From the NCBI GenBank assembly GCA_016933965.1, contig JAFGTS010000045.1, forward strand, positions 1-64,000: a stretch of DNA of 64,000 nt, given 5' to 3'. The translations under genes and the position numbers were made by a program. Source of the DNA: Deltaproteobacteria bacterium (GTDB lineage: Bacteria > Desulfobacterota > Syntrophia > Syntrophales > UBA2210). The notes below the pieces were generated by a model. That model had not been told where the DNA came from. It worked only from the letters and a program-made list of their open reading frames with translations, and made no database searches. This document shows, one piece after another, positions 7,051 to 15,299 of the stretch; position 1 is the first letter of the stretch, and each line of letters opens with the position of its first letter.

Positions 7051-9164
7051 GTTACAGATTATGTATCGATATCGGAGGGACATTTACCGACCTTGTTGTA
7101 GTAGACAGAAAAGGACATGTGAATATATATAAATCGCCGACCACTCCGGATAATTATGCCGATGCATTTATCGACGTTCTCAAACAGGCGGCCGGTTCCT
7201 ACAAAATTCCCCTGGAAAGATTCATGGAGGAATGCAGCACCTCGGCGGGAGGCTACTTTGCACATGGTTCCACGGTAAGCACCAATGCCATCATTGAGGG
7301 AAAGGTTGCGAAGACCGGACTCATCTGCACACATGGTTTTCGTGATGTCCTGACCGGACGGGAGGGCGGCAAGGAGGAACCCTACAACTGGCAAATGGAG
7401 TATCCGCTTCCCTATATTCCACGATACCTGACCGTGCCCGTTACGGAGAGGGTGAATTCTGAAGGTGAAATTGAGAGGCCCCTTGATGAAAAAGAGGTGC
7501 GTGATGCCATTAAAAAGCTGAAAGGCTTCAAAGTAAATGCCATAGCCGTTGCATTACTCTGGTCGATAGCAAATAACGCGCACGAGCTGAGAATCGGAGA
7601 ACTCATTGAGGAAGTCTGGCCGGGTATTCCCTATAGCCTGAGTCACCAGGTAAATCCATGCATCAGAGAATACAGGCGAACGTCATCGACTGCCATAGAT
7701 GCTTCTTTAAAGCCGCTTATAAGCAGCTATGTAGCCATGTTACAAAAACGGCTGGCTGAAATAGGCTACAAGGGGGAGCTTTCGTTATTTACCTCAAGCG
7801 GCGGTGTCGTGTCGGTTGATGAGCTTGTTAAAAGGCCTGTTTACAGCGTGGATTGCGGGCCGGCACTGGCGCCGAGTGCCGGGAGACTGATCGCGGGACA
7901 TGAATTCGGGGTTGATAACATCATTACCACGGATATGGGAGGAACAAGTTTTGATGTGGCCTGCATCACGAACGGTGAACTGGCCGTTACCCGTGAATCG
8001 CTGGTGGACACCCATATGCTGGGCATTAATAAGATCGACAGCAAATCAATCGGTGCCGGCGGAGGCAGTATAGCCTGGGTGGACAGCGGTGGGTTACTGC
8101 ATGTCGGTCCAAAAAGTGCAGGGGCCATGCCCGGTCCCGCCTGCTATGGCAAAGGAGGTACCGAGCCGACAGTCACCGACGCGAATGTGTCTCTGGGATA
8201 TCTTGACCCCGGTTTCTTCCTCGGTGGAAAAATGAAACTTGACGCCGGCCTGGCTGCAGAAGCTATTAATAAAAGCGTTGCGAAACCTTTAAAACTCTCA
8301 GTGGATGAAGCTTCCTATGCCATTTGGGGGGCGGTGAACGTTGAGATGTGCAATTTGATACAGGATATCACTATCTGGAAGGGCATTGATCCGCGTGAGT
8401 ACATGATCGTTTCCGGTGGAGGCGCGGCAGGCCTGCATATAGGGGCTATTGCCTCGGATCTGGGCGTGAAGAAAGTGTTAATCCCGCGGGTGGCTGGTGT
8501 TCTCAGTGCCTATGGAGGAGCCTTCGCGGAGATCACTTCAGAGTTCAGCGCCAGCAAATTCACAGAAAGTGGGACTTTTGACTATGAAGGCATCGGTGAG
8601 ATATTGGAGAACCTGGAAAAACAGGCAGCGGACTTCCTGCAGCGCATGGGGGTGCCGAAGAAATTACGCAAAATAAAATTTTATACGGATGCACGGTACC
8701 CCAACCAGGTATGGGACATCCCAATACCCCTGCGCAGCAATAGAATCAGCGGTCAGAATCAACTTGAACGGCTGGTGAACGATTTCCACAATACCCACGA
8801 GAAGGTCTTCACGGTGAAAGCACCTGAAGAACCCGTAGAGTTCATATACTGGCGCGCCGTGGCGATCGGTAAGCCGACTCGGGTAGCAATGCCGGAACTG
8901 CCTGCAGATTCGAAAAGTGCTGATGGCGCTGTTAAAGGAAAGAGGAAAGCATATTTCCGCGAACTTGGAGGAAGAGTGGATACCGCGGTCTATGACGGAT
9001 CAAAACTGAAGCCGGGTAAAAAGATTCCCGCTCCTGCCATCATTGAGGAACCAACGACCACGGTGCTAATCATGCCGGGCTCGAAAGCATCGATTACAAA
9101 ATACGGTAATTACCTCATTGAAATTGGACAATCATCGGGAAAAACGCGCACGGATAAAAAATGA
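7047..9164 (+). CDS. Hydantoinase A/oxoprolinase-family subunit (HyuA type)
   Basis: This 705-residue protein is the ATP-binding partner of HyuB. It begins with the actin-like phosphate-binding loop IDIGGTFTD (7-15), followed by HGSTVSTNAIIEGK, TTDMGGTSFDV and the SIGAGGGSIAW segment, all hallmarks of HyuA/HydA. The family phosphorylates a carbonyl or amide substrate with ATP in the ATPase subunit so that the partner can hydrolyse or carboxylate it. It is the last gene of the island operon, and 161 bp separate it from the right tRNA repeat. No terminator hairpin is obvious after the stop. The rather frequent TTA and AAA codons differ from the GC-rich codon choice of genes after 9.6 kb. Confidence 0.84.
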   Translation: MSYRLCIDIGGTFTDLVVVDRKGHVNIYKSPTTPDNYADAFIDVLKQAAGSYKIPLERFMEECSTSAGGYFAHGSTVSTNAIIEGKVAKTGLICTHGFRDVLTGREGGKEEPYNWQMEYPLPYIPRYLTVPVTERVNSEGEIERPLDEKEVRDAIKKLKGFKVNAIAVALLWSIANNAHELRIGELIEEVWPGIPYSLSHQVNPCIREYRRTSSTAIDASLKPLISSYVAMLQKRLAEIGYKGELSLFTSSGGVVSVDELVKRPVYSVDCGPALAPSAGRLIAGHEFGVDNIITTDMGGTSFDVACITNGELAVTRESLVDTHMLGINKIDSKSIGAGGGSIAWVDSGGLLHVGPKSAGAMPGPACYGKGGTEPTVTDANVSLGYLDPGFFLGGKMKLDAGLAAEAINKSVAKPLKLSVDEASYAIWGAVNVEMCNLIQDITIWKGIDPREYMIVSGGGAAGLHIGAIASDLGVKKVLIPRVAGVLSAYGGAFAEITSEFSASKFTESGTFDYEGIGEILENLEKQAADFLQRMGVPKKLRKIKFYTDARYPNQVWDIPIPLRSNRISGQNQLERLVNDFHNTHEKVFTVKAPEEPVEFIYWRAVAIGKPTRVAMPELPADSKSADGAVKGKRKAYFRELGGRVDTAVYDGSKLKPGKKIPAPAIIEEPTTTVLIMPGSKASITKYGNYLIEIGQSSGKTRTDKK

Positions 9165-9325
9165 TCGGGTACACATGGGATGATCATAAATAAGATGTAA
9201 GCTGAAAATTTGGTGGTGGGTCTTGGTAGCGGTTTTGGTTCAAAAAGCCGTCACCAGGGCGTATTTTGCGTACACAGAAAATGTGTAACTATTGAATAAA
9301 TCAGGATATTTATATTCGAAAAATC

Positions 9326-9397
9326 CCTTCACACGTTAGAAGTCACTGGTTCAAATCCAGTACCGCCTACCATGAAAATCAAGGGGTTACGGGTCAT
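9326..9397. repeat. Right direct repeat (putative attR): truncated tRNA-Val copy
   Basis: This matches 21-92 at 71 of 72 positions. Sequence before 9326 does not continue the tRNA, so this is only the 3' part (anticodon loop to CCA and beyond) and cannot make a functional tRNA. The single difference is at 9336, in the former anticodon stem. It marks the distal border of the island. Confidence 0.85.
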
Positions 9398-9412
9398 GCC
9401 GCAACCCCTTTG
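9381..9412 (+). terminator. Duplicated tRNA terminator hairpin
   Basis: Stem AAGGGGTT (9381-9388) pairs with AACCCCTT (9403-9410), with CGG/CCG inside. The T-run is short and interrupted. It is the counterpart of the hairpin at 76-108 and may now terminate transcription leaving hyuA. Confidence 0.6.
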
Positions 9413-9680
9413 TTCATTTTGTGACAGGCAAACGTGTAAAATAAAATATTTTCTTCTTGCGTTCTTGTTCGTGATCCGGTATGAGCACTGCAGCGAAGAT
9501 GGTGTCTTATGACGATTTCGCGGGGTGTGTCCATACCGCCCATGAAGCGACTTTTTATAAGTTAAAACAGTGCATCCCGGGCTTTCAAACAGGGATGGCC
9601 GATTGCCGCGATCATTGCGGTCCTTTCTTTTCCACGCGTCCGGCGGGTAGAGATTTGTAAAACGCCGGACCAGGAAAGAA
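9413..9680 (+). other. Non-coding leader before the DEAD-box helicase gene
   Basis: No gene is supported here. The opposite-strand reading frames running through this stretch reach into the tRNA fragment and have no recognisable protein. The last bases, AGGAAAG just before 9681, form the ribosome site of the helicase gene. DEAD-box helicase genes often have long regulatory leaders, but I see no known element. Confidence 0.4.
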
Positions 9681-11021
9681 ATGAAAGAACACACACATGC
9701 GCCGCGCGCGCACGAAAGTACCTCCACCTCCACACATCACTCCCACTCACAGTTTTCACGAGGCGTCTTTGGCGCCCTGATCCCGGAGATCCAGCGAGCC
9801 GTTGCCGCCGAGGGGTATATTACCCCGACGCCCATCCAGGAACAGTGCATACCGCACCTGCTGGAAGGACGGGACCTGCTGGGAAGCGCCCAGACCGGTA
9901 CCGGTAAAACGGCGGCCTTTGCCTTGCCGCTCCTGCAGAGGCTTTCAGGAAGATCCCACCGTCCCCGGAAAGGGACACCCCGAGCTCTCATTCTTGCCCC
10001 TACCCGCGAACTCGCGGCGCAGATAGAAGAAAGCATCGGGACCTATGGGCGATTTCTTCGTCTCAGACATACCGTGATCTTCGGAGGGGTCAACCAGGTC
10101 AACCAGGTCAAGGCCCTGAACAGGGGAGTCGATATACTCGTGGCCACCCCCGGCCGGTTGCTTGATCTGATGCAGCAGGGCTTCATCCACCTGAATGAGG
10201 TGGAGGTCTTCATTCTCGACGAAGTGGACCGGATGCTCGACATGGGCTTTATTCCCGACATCAAGCGGGTATTGTCCAAACTCCCGGCCGAGCGACAGAC
10301 GCTGTTCTTCTCGGCAACCATGGTACCGAAAATAATGGAGCTGGCCTACACCATGGTCCACAACCCGGTGCGGGTTGCCATCGAGCCCGACAAACCCACG
10401 TTGGACAGCATTGCTCAAAAGGTGCTCTTCGTGGGGAAAAGGAACAAGGATGCGCTGCTGGTCTCCCTCTTGGGTGATCCCACGATCAATAAGGCCCTCA
10501 TTTTCACCCAGATGAAGCATGCCGCTAACAAGGTGGCGGAAAAGTTGTGCGCGGCGGGTATCCACGGCACCGCCATCCACGGCAACAAGAGCCAGGCTGC
10601 CCGTACCAGGGCGCTTGATGGATTCAGGCAGGGCCGTTACCGGGTACTGGTCGCCACCGATGTGGCGGCACGGGGATTGGATGTGGACGATATCACTCAC
10701 GTGATCAACTACGACCTTCCCGCGGAGGCCGAGACTTACGTGCACCGCATCGGGCGGACCGCCCGGGCGGGGGCGAACGGTGATGCCATTTCGTTCTGTT
10801 GTGCCGAAGACCGGGCCTATCTGCGGGAAATCGAACGGCTGCTGGGTAGGCCGGTGCCCGCAGAGATGGAACACGCCTATCATAGCGACGAGGCGTTCCG
10901 CTCTACCCAGTCCGTCGCGAAGACATTTGTTCGCAGTTTCGGCAAACGACAGGGCGGACGTTTCCATAGCAGCTTCACACGCTCCCACAGCAAAAACAAC
11001 GGCCGCGGCAAAATGTGGTAA
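9681..11021 (+). CDS. rhlE: DEAD-box ATP-dependent RNA helicase, RhlE type
   Basis: The 446-residue protein has all core helicase motifs in order: Q-motif region TPTPIQEQCIP, motif I AQTGTGKT, Ia PTRELAAQ, Ib TPGRLLDL, II DEVD, III SAT, V ATDVAARGLDV and VI HRIGRTARAG. Motif II is DEVD where most relatives have DEAD. The short basic C-terminal tail rich in Arg, Ser and Gly resembles RhlE proteins. A His/Ser/Thr-rich extension precedes the Q-motif (residues 1-30). The enzyme unwinds RNA duplexes in ribosome assembly or mRNA turnover. It stands alone, directly beyond the island border. Confidence 0.9.
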   Translation: MKEHTHAPRAHESTSTSTHHSHSQFSRGVFGALIPEIQRAVAAEGYITPTPIQEQCIPHLLEGRDLLGSAQTGTGKTAAFALPLLQRLSGRSHRPRKGTPRALILAPTRELAAQIEESIGTYGRFLRLRHTVIFGGVNQVNQVKALNRGVDILVATPGRLLDLMQQGFIHLNEVEVFILDEVDRMLDMGFIPDIKRVLSKLPAERQTLFFSATMVPKIMELAYTMVHNPVRVAIEPDKPTLDSIAQKVLFVGKRNKDALLVSLLGDPTINKALIFTQMKHAANKVAEKLCAAGIHGTAIHGNKSQAARTRALDGFRQGRYRVLVATDVAARGLDVDDITHVINYDLPAEAETYVHRIGRTARAGANGDAISFCCAEDRAYLREIERLLGRPVPAEMEHAYHSDEAFRSTQSVAKTFVRSFGKRQGGRFHSSFTRSHSKNNGRGKMW

Positions 11022-11384
11022 TCCAACGCCGGGTACCAACTGGACATTACGCCCGGTGATGGTGTATATGCTGTCACAAAAAGTGCAACTGTTCGGATCG
11101 TGAACAATTCCCAGTTCGGCGAATAGAATATGTGAAGGTTATATCGCCGATCGATGCATTCCTTCCGTGATGCCCCCGGCGGTTCATACAGCTGACTCTG
11201 AATCCTGACAGTTTCTCGCCGGATGATTTCCGGCGGTCATTAATCCCGATATATCAGTAGCTTTTATAATGAAACCCTGATAGAAGCAGGGACATTGATC
11301 TGTCGGTCGACCGGCACCGCCGATGTGACGGCCGGTCCGTGGAAAAAGTACTCCGGAATGCCGGATTCAGGGAGGTTGCAAAGG
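11022..11384 (+). other. Intergenic region with a small GC-rich hairpin
   Basis: No coding potential is convincing. A CGCCGG/CCGGCG hairpin lies near 11218-11237 without a T-run, and an isolated TATAAT at 11265-11270 lacks a matching -35. The final bases contain the GGAGG site for the next gene. Confidence 0.4.
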
Positions 11385-11738
11385 ATGGGTTCAAAACAGA
11401 AAGAAACGGTACTGGTACACAAAAACTACTTCGAGAAAAAACTGCAGGAGCGACGGGCCCTTCTGGCAGAGCAGGGCCTCGCGGCAGCGGAGATCGAGAA
11501 AGATACCCGTGTCAAGGAAATACGGGCAAAGATGAGGAAGATGAACGCCAAGCTGAAGGTGATCGCTGCCATCGGGATGAGGACCGAGGAGTTGGCGAAG
11601 ATGAAGGCCGACAGGCAGGCTGGAACAGAAACGAAGAAGGAGGGGAAAGAAAAAGAATCGCAGAAAGCAGCCGAAAAGGGAAAGGAAAAGAAGAAGAAAA
11701 AGAAAGAAGCCGCGGCTGAAACGGAATCTGAAGAATAA
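11385..11738 (+). CDS. Hypothetical Lys/Glu-rich coiled-coil protein
   Basis: I do not recognise a family for this 117-residue protein. The first 65 residues, with repeated charged and Ala/Leu positions, look alpha-helical and could form a coiled coil. The last 45 residues are nearly all Lys, Glu, Ala and Gln and are probably disordered. The start at 11385 has GGAGG nine bases upstream and is preferred over in-frame starts back to 11295. The bacterioferritin-like gene follows after 94 bp on the same strand. A function is not inferable; an RNA- or DNA-associated or ferritin-associated role would be a guess. Confidence 0.6.
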   Translation: MGSKQKETVLVHKNYFEKKLQERRALLAEQGLAAAEIEKDTRVKEIRAKMRKMNAKLKVIAAIGMRTEELAKMKADRQAGTETKKEGKEKESQKAAEKGKEKKKKKKEAAAETESEE

Positions 11739-11832
11739 ACACCCGAACAACGATTCTGCGGCGACACCCCGGGGTTTGACCGGCGGATGTGAAGCATGAA
11801 CCCACAGCAGGATCTTCAAAGGGAGGTGTCCG

Positions 11833-12372
11833 ATGGTTCGTAAAGTCAAGAACAGGAAAGACGAGGTCATCGAGGTTCTGAACAAGGCCCGTGCGATGGA
11901 ACTGCAGGCGATCCACCAGTACATGAACCAGCACTATAACCTGGACGACATGGATTATGGTGAGTTGGCCGCAAAGGTGAAGCTCATAGCGATCGATGAG
12001 ATGCGCCATGCGGAAATGTTCGCTGAGCGGATTAAGGAACTGGGCGGTGAACCGACGACGGAATCCGCCGGGAAGGTCAAAAAAGGGCAGGGTGTCGAGG
12101 CGGTCTTTCCTTTCGATGCACGGCTCGAGGACGAGACCATGGATGCCTACAATGATTTCCTCCTGGTCTGCCGCGATAACGGTGACAGTATCAGCATGAA
12201 GCTCTTTGAGACCATCATTGATGAAGAGCAGATTCACTTCAATTACTTCGATAATGTGAGCGAGCACGTCAAGAAACTCGGCCCCGCCTACCTTGCCCAG
12301 AAAGCCGGCACGCCGGCTGAGACAGGGCTTCAGAGCCAGGGATTCGTCGCGAACCAGGGAGGCGACGCCTGA
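11833..12372 (+). CDS. bfr: Bacterioferritin-like ferritin
   Basis: This 179-residue four-helix ferritin has the expected di-iron ligands: a Glu in helix A (AMELQAIHQY), AIDEMRHAEMF in helix B and IDEEQIHFNYF in helix D. The Met in DEMRHAE corresponds to the haem-ligating Met of bacterioferritins, so haem binding at the dimer interface is likely. The C-terminus is about 20 residues longer than E. coli Bfr and Gly/Gln/Ala-rich. The protein oxidises and stores iron in the cytoplasm and protects against peroxide, useful for an anaerobe exposed to air. It follows the small Lys/Glu-rich protein. Confidence 0.88.
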   Translation: MVRKVKNRKDEVIEVLNKARAMELQAIHQYMNQHYNLDDMDYGELAAKVKLIAIDEMRHAEMFAERIKELGGEPTTESAGKVKKGQGVEAVFPFDARLEDETMDAYNDFLLVCRDNGDSISMKLFETIIDEEQIHFNYFDNVSEHVKKLGPAYLAQKAGTPAETGLQSQGFVANQGGDA

Positions 12373-12542
12373 TATCAACTGGCGGTCGCCTCTGGAAAAA
12401 CTTGTTGCAGCCGCTTTCCCTCCCGGTGTCGGGGGGAAAGGGGCTGTTGCGTTCTTCTACGAACGGGACATATTCCCCTGTGTCCCGACATCTCTCAAGA
12501 CCCCAACGAAACACACTGGAAAAGCGACGGAACGTTATGAAG

Positions 12543-12566
12543 AAGGTCGGTACCCCGACCTTTTTT
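12543..12566 (+). terminator. Rho-independent terminator after the bacterioferritin gene
   Basis: AAGGTCGG pairs with CCGACCTT around a TACC loop and is followed by a T-tract to 12566. It separates the bacterioferritin unit from tupA. Confidence 0.85.
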
Positions 12567-12570
12567 GCGT

Positions 12571-12599
12571 TTGATATTGTAATAAATAGTTAGTATATG
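12571..12599 (+). promoter_or_regulatory. Probable sigma70 promoter of tupABC
   Basis: TTGATA (12571-12576), a 17-bp AT-rich spacer and TATATG (12594-12599) lie directly after the preceding terminator. The leader to tupA would be about 125 nt. I looked for a molybdenum/tungsten-cofactor riboswitch or ModE-like palindrome there and could not identify one. Confidence 0.6.
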
Positions 12600-12732
12600 T
12601 AACTTTTCGAGATGCATGTTTGGTATTGCGTCTTGCTTTTTAAAGGGATGGTAGGGATGTCCTGCCGTTTATGCAACAGAAGGTGGTTGAAATCATAAGA
12701 TAACGAACAGTATGAAAAGGAGGTGTAAACGT

Positions 12733-13572
12733 ATGAAGCACATGAGTCAGATTATCACCGCATTAATGCTGATCATTGCAGTGACCGTCGGATTCGGCGT
12801 GACCGCCTGGTCCGATGAACCGGTTCTGCGAATGGCCACCACAACGAGTACGGATAACACAGGTCTCCTGGACTACCTGGTCCCCCAGTTCAAGGCCGAT
12901 ACGGGGGTTGAACTGCAGTGGGTCTCGGTGGGGACCGGCAAGGCCCTTGAACTGGGCAAGAACTGCGATGTGGATGTACTGCTTGTTCATGCGCCGGATG
13001 CCGAAATGAAGTATGTCGCCGATGGATACGGCGTTGACCGGCAGCAGATCATGTTCAACGATTTCGTTTTTATCGGACCCCCCGCTGATCCTGCCGGTAT
13101 CCGGGGGAAACGTGTGGTCGACTCGCTGAAGACCATTGTGGATAAGAAGGCGCGTTTCGCCAGCAGAGGCGATAATTCGGGGACCCACAAAAAGGAACTC
13201 GAGCTCTGGAGTGAATCGGGAATTACCGTTCCTGACAAAGAGGAGTGGTATATCCAGACAGGTCAGGGCATGCTCAACACGATCAACATCGCGGCAGAGC
13301 GCGATGCCTATACCATGACGGACCGGGGGACCTTTATCAAGTATGAGGATAACTGGAAGGGGAATCCGCCCCTGATCATACTGGTTGAGGGTGACAGATC
13401 GCTGAGAAATCAGTACAGTGTCATTGCTGTGAATCCGAAGCGGTGTGACAATGTGAAGTATGACCTGGCGACGAAGTTCAGGGAATGGATAGCATCGGCG
13501 AAAGTCCAGAAGAGCATCGGTGAATTCAAACTCATGGGCAAGCAGCTGTTCACACCGAATGCCGGTGAATAA
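12733..13572 (+). CDS. tupA: Tungstate ABC transporter, periplasmic binding protein
   Basis: This 279-residue protein starts with a signal peptide (hydrophobic core about 8-25, cleavage near AWSDE). The mature N-terminus has MATTTSTDNTGLLDYLVPQF, then VGTGKALELG and CDVDVLLVHAP, which are TupA signatures distinguishing it from ModA. TupA binds tungstate with very high affinity in the periplasm and hands it to TupB. The start at 12733 is chosen because AAGGAGGT lies eight bases upstream; the ATG at 12712 precedes it. It is the first gene of tupABC, with its own promoter and terminator insulation. Confidence 0.93.
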   Translation: MKHMSQIITALMLIIAVTVGFGVTAWSDEPVLRMATTTSTDNTGLLDYLVPQFKADTGVELQWVSVGTGKALELGKNCDVDVLLVHAPDAEMKYVADGYGVDRQQIMFNDFVFIGPPADPAGIRGKRVVDSLKTIVDKKARFASRGDNSGTHKKELELWSESGITVPDKEEWYIQTGQGMLNTINIAAERDAYTMTDRGTFIKYEDNWKGNPPLIILVEGDRSLRNQYSVIAVNPKRCDNVKYDLATKFREWIASAKVQKSIGEFKLMGKQLFTPNAGE

Positions 13573-13581
13573 CGGGGGACA

Positions 13582-14274
13582 ATGGATTATCTTCTTGACG
13601 GTCTGCGTCACGCCTTTATCCTGCTCTTTTCAGGGGACGTGGAGACCTATTCGGCCGTCTTCACGTCCCTGAAAGTATCAAGCCTGTCCATTGCGGGGAG
13701 CCTGATCGTCGGGATCCCCGCCGGGTTCTTTCTGGGGTACTATGAGTTTGCCGGCAAGAGGCAGTTACGGGCCATAGTGGACACGCTTCTCGCCCTGCCC
13801 ACCGTCGTGGTCGGTCTCTTCGTGTATGCCTTTGTGTCTCGTCGAGGTCCACTCGGTGAATTCGGACTGTTGTTCACCATTCCCGGTATCGCCATTGCCC
13901 AGATGATTCTGGTCCTGCCCATCGTCATGTCATTGACGGCCACGGCGATCGAGAGCCTGGACAGGAGGCTCAAAACGACCATCCTGACCCTCGGTGCCCG
14001 GGGAAGACAGATCATCATGGCCAGTCTCCTCGAAGCGAGATATGCCGTTCTGATCGCCGCGGTCACCGCTTACGGCAGGGCCATTTCGGAAGTGGGCGTT
14101 TCCATGATGATCGGCGGCAACATCAAATGGCACACGAGAACGATCACTACGGCGATCGCCCTAGAAACAGGCAAGGGGCAGTTCGCCATGGGGATCGCCC
14201 TGGGAATCGTCCTCCTGTCGATTGCGTTCCTCGTGAATTTCGCCCTGACGGCCCTGAAGAGACGAATGGCATGA
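13582..14274 (+). CDS. tupB: Tungstate ABC transporter, permease
   Basis: The 230-residue inner-membrane protein has about five or six hydrophobic segments and a typical binding-protein-dependent permease fold. The EAA loop is recognisable in ILTLGARGRQIIMASLLEARYAVLIAA (about 135-160), which docks on the ATPase. It lies 9 bp after tupA and overlaps tupC by four bases (ATGA), showing tight translational coupling. Confidence 0.92.
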   Translation: MDYLLDGLRHAFILLFSGDVETYSAVFTSLKVSSLSIAGSLIVGIPAGFFLGYYEFAGKRQLRAIVDTLLALPTVVVGLFVYAFVSRRGPLGEFGLLFTIPGIAIAQMILVLPIVMSLTATAIESLDRRLKTTILTLGARGRQIIMASLLEARYAVLIAAVTAYGRAISEVGVSMMIGGNIKWHTRTITTAIALETGKGQFAMGIALGIVLLSIAFLVNFALTALKRRMA

Positions 14275-15299
14275 ATACTCCGCCCCTGTATACCCTTGAG
14301 CAGGTGAAATTCGGCTATAACCGGCGTTTCACCCTTTCCGTCCCCGATCTTTCCATCGGGTGGAATACTTCCATCGGATTTGTCGGACCCAACGGGGGTG
14401 GAAAAACAACACTTCTCAAACTCCTCGCCTTTCTTGAAACCCCTCATGAGGGTAGCGTCTTCTTCAAGGGGAAACGCATCGGCGGCGATGTGTCCGCAGT
14501 GCAGCGAAAGGTTACCATGCTCCTTCAGGAACCCTACCTTCTCAAACGGTCCGTGTATGAGAACGTGTCCTACGGTCTGAAGGTCCGCCATGAAACAGAA
14601 CATCTCCGGGAACGCGTCTTCCGGGCCCTGGAACTGGTGGGCCTTGCTCCCGGGGAATTCGCCCGGCGGCGGTGGCACGAACTTTCCGGGGGTGAAGCGC
14701 AACGGGTTTCCCTGGCGTCGAGGCTCGTACTGGAGCCGGAGGTGCTGATCCTGGATGAGCCCACGGCCAGCGTCGATCAGAAGAGCGCCCTGCTCATACA
14801 GGAGGCGATCTGGACCATGAGGTCCCGGTCGCGTATGTCTCTCATCGTGGCAAGCCACGATATGGCGTGGCTCGGCGAGGTGGCCGACGAGGTATATACG
14901 GTCCGCCGTGGCCGTGTCAGTCGCAGCGGGCCAGAAAACAGCATTGAAGGACCCTGGAGTTCCAGGCCTGACGGTTTGTGGGAAAAAACGCTGGGTGACG
15001 GGCAGAGGATAACGGCCGCGACGCCTCCCGAAACAACGGCCGGAACGGCGCTTCTGGAACCATCCGATATCCTTGTGGCCGTTACACCTCCCGGCGGCCT
15101 TTCGGCCAGAAACGTTCTTCGAGGGACCATCATCCAGATGACACGGGATAATTCATCGGAAAAACTGGTAGTTACGGTGTCCGTGGCTGACCTGTCACTG
15201 CACTGCAGCGTGACGAGGGCCGCAACGGAAGAATTGCGGCTCATTCCCGGTAACGAGGTGTTCGTAATTTTCAAGGCAGCTTCAATCCGCTGGCAGTGA
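14271..15299 (+). CDS. tupC: Tungstate ABC transporter, ATP-binding protein with TOBE domain
   Basis: The 342-residue ATPase has Walker A GPNGGGKTT (about 40-48), signature LSGGEAQRVSLASRL, Walker B VLILDEPTASVD and the switch His in ASHD. The C-terminal 70 residues form a TOBE/Mop-like oxyanion-binding domain, which may sense tungstate and inhibit transport when metal is sufficient. An open frame extends upstream to 14127, but that part overlaps tupB; the ATG at 14271, coupled to the tupB stop, is the likely start. The 3' end overlaps the convergent thiolase gene by 18 bp. Confidence 0.92.
   Translation: MNTPPLYTLEQVKFGYNRRFTLSVPDLSIGWNTSIGFVGPNGGGKTTLLKLLAFLETPHEGSVFFKGKRIGGDVSAVQRKVTMLLQEPYLLKRSVYENVSYGLKVRHETEHLRERVFRALELVGLAPGEFARRRWHELSGGEAQRVSLASRLVLEPEVLILDEPTASVDQKSALLIQEAIWTMRSRSRMSLIVASHDMAWLGEVADEVYTVRRGRVSRSGPENSIEGPWSSRPDGLWEKTLGDGQRITAATPPETTAGTALLEPSDILVAVTPPGGLSARNVLRGTIIQMTRDNSSEKLVVTVSVADLSLHCSVTRAATEELRLIPGNEVFVIFKAASIRWQ

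Larger units (their letters stand above)
21..9397. mobile_element. Genomic island of about 9.3 kb inserted at tRNA-Val(CAC)
   Basis: The block is bounded by the 72-bp direct repeats at 21-92 and 9326-9397. It carries an SDR, a TetR regulator, an SCP2/PLP decarboxylase fusion, a second PLP enzyme and HyuB/HyuA. The genes use more A/T-ending codons than the GC-rich genes beyond 9.6 kb, which fits transfer, although this was judged by eye. No integrase, excisionase or transposase is present. The recombinase would normally sit just after the intact tRNA, but 68-282 is non-coding. The element therefore looks stabilised, or dependent on an integrase elsewhere. Confidence 0.72.

Noticed and set aside
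9945-11039. 364-codon antisense frame in the DEAD-box helicase gene
   Set aside because: All helicase motifs are on the plus strand; the antisense frame is a shadow.
12600-12732. Molybdenum-cofactor/tungsten riboswitch or leader peptide upstream of tupA
   Set aside because: The leader is long enough, and a ten-codon ATG frame exists near 12672, but no riboswitch consensus or ribosome site for the small frame could be recognised.
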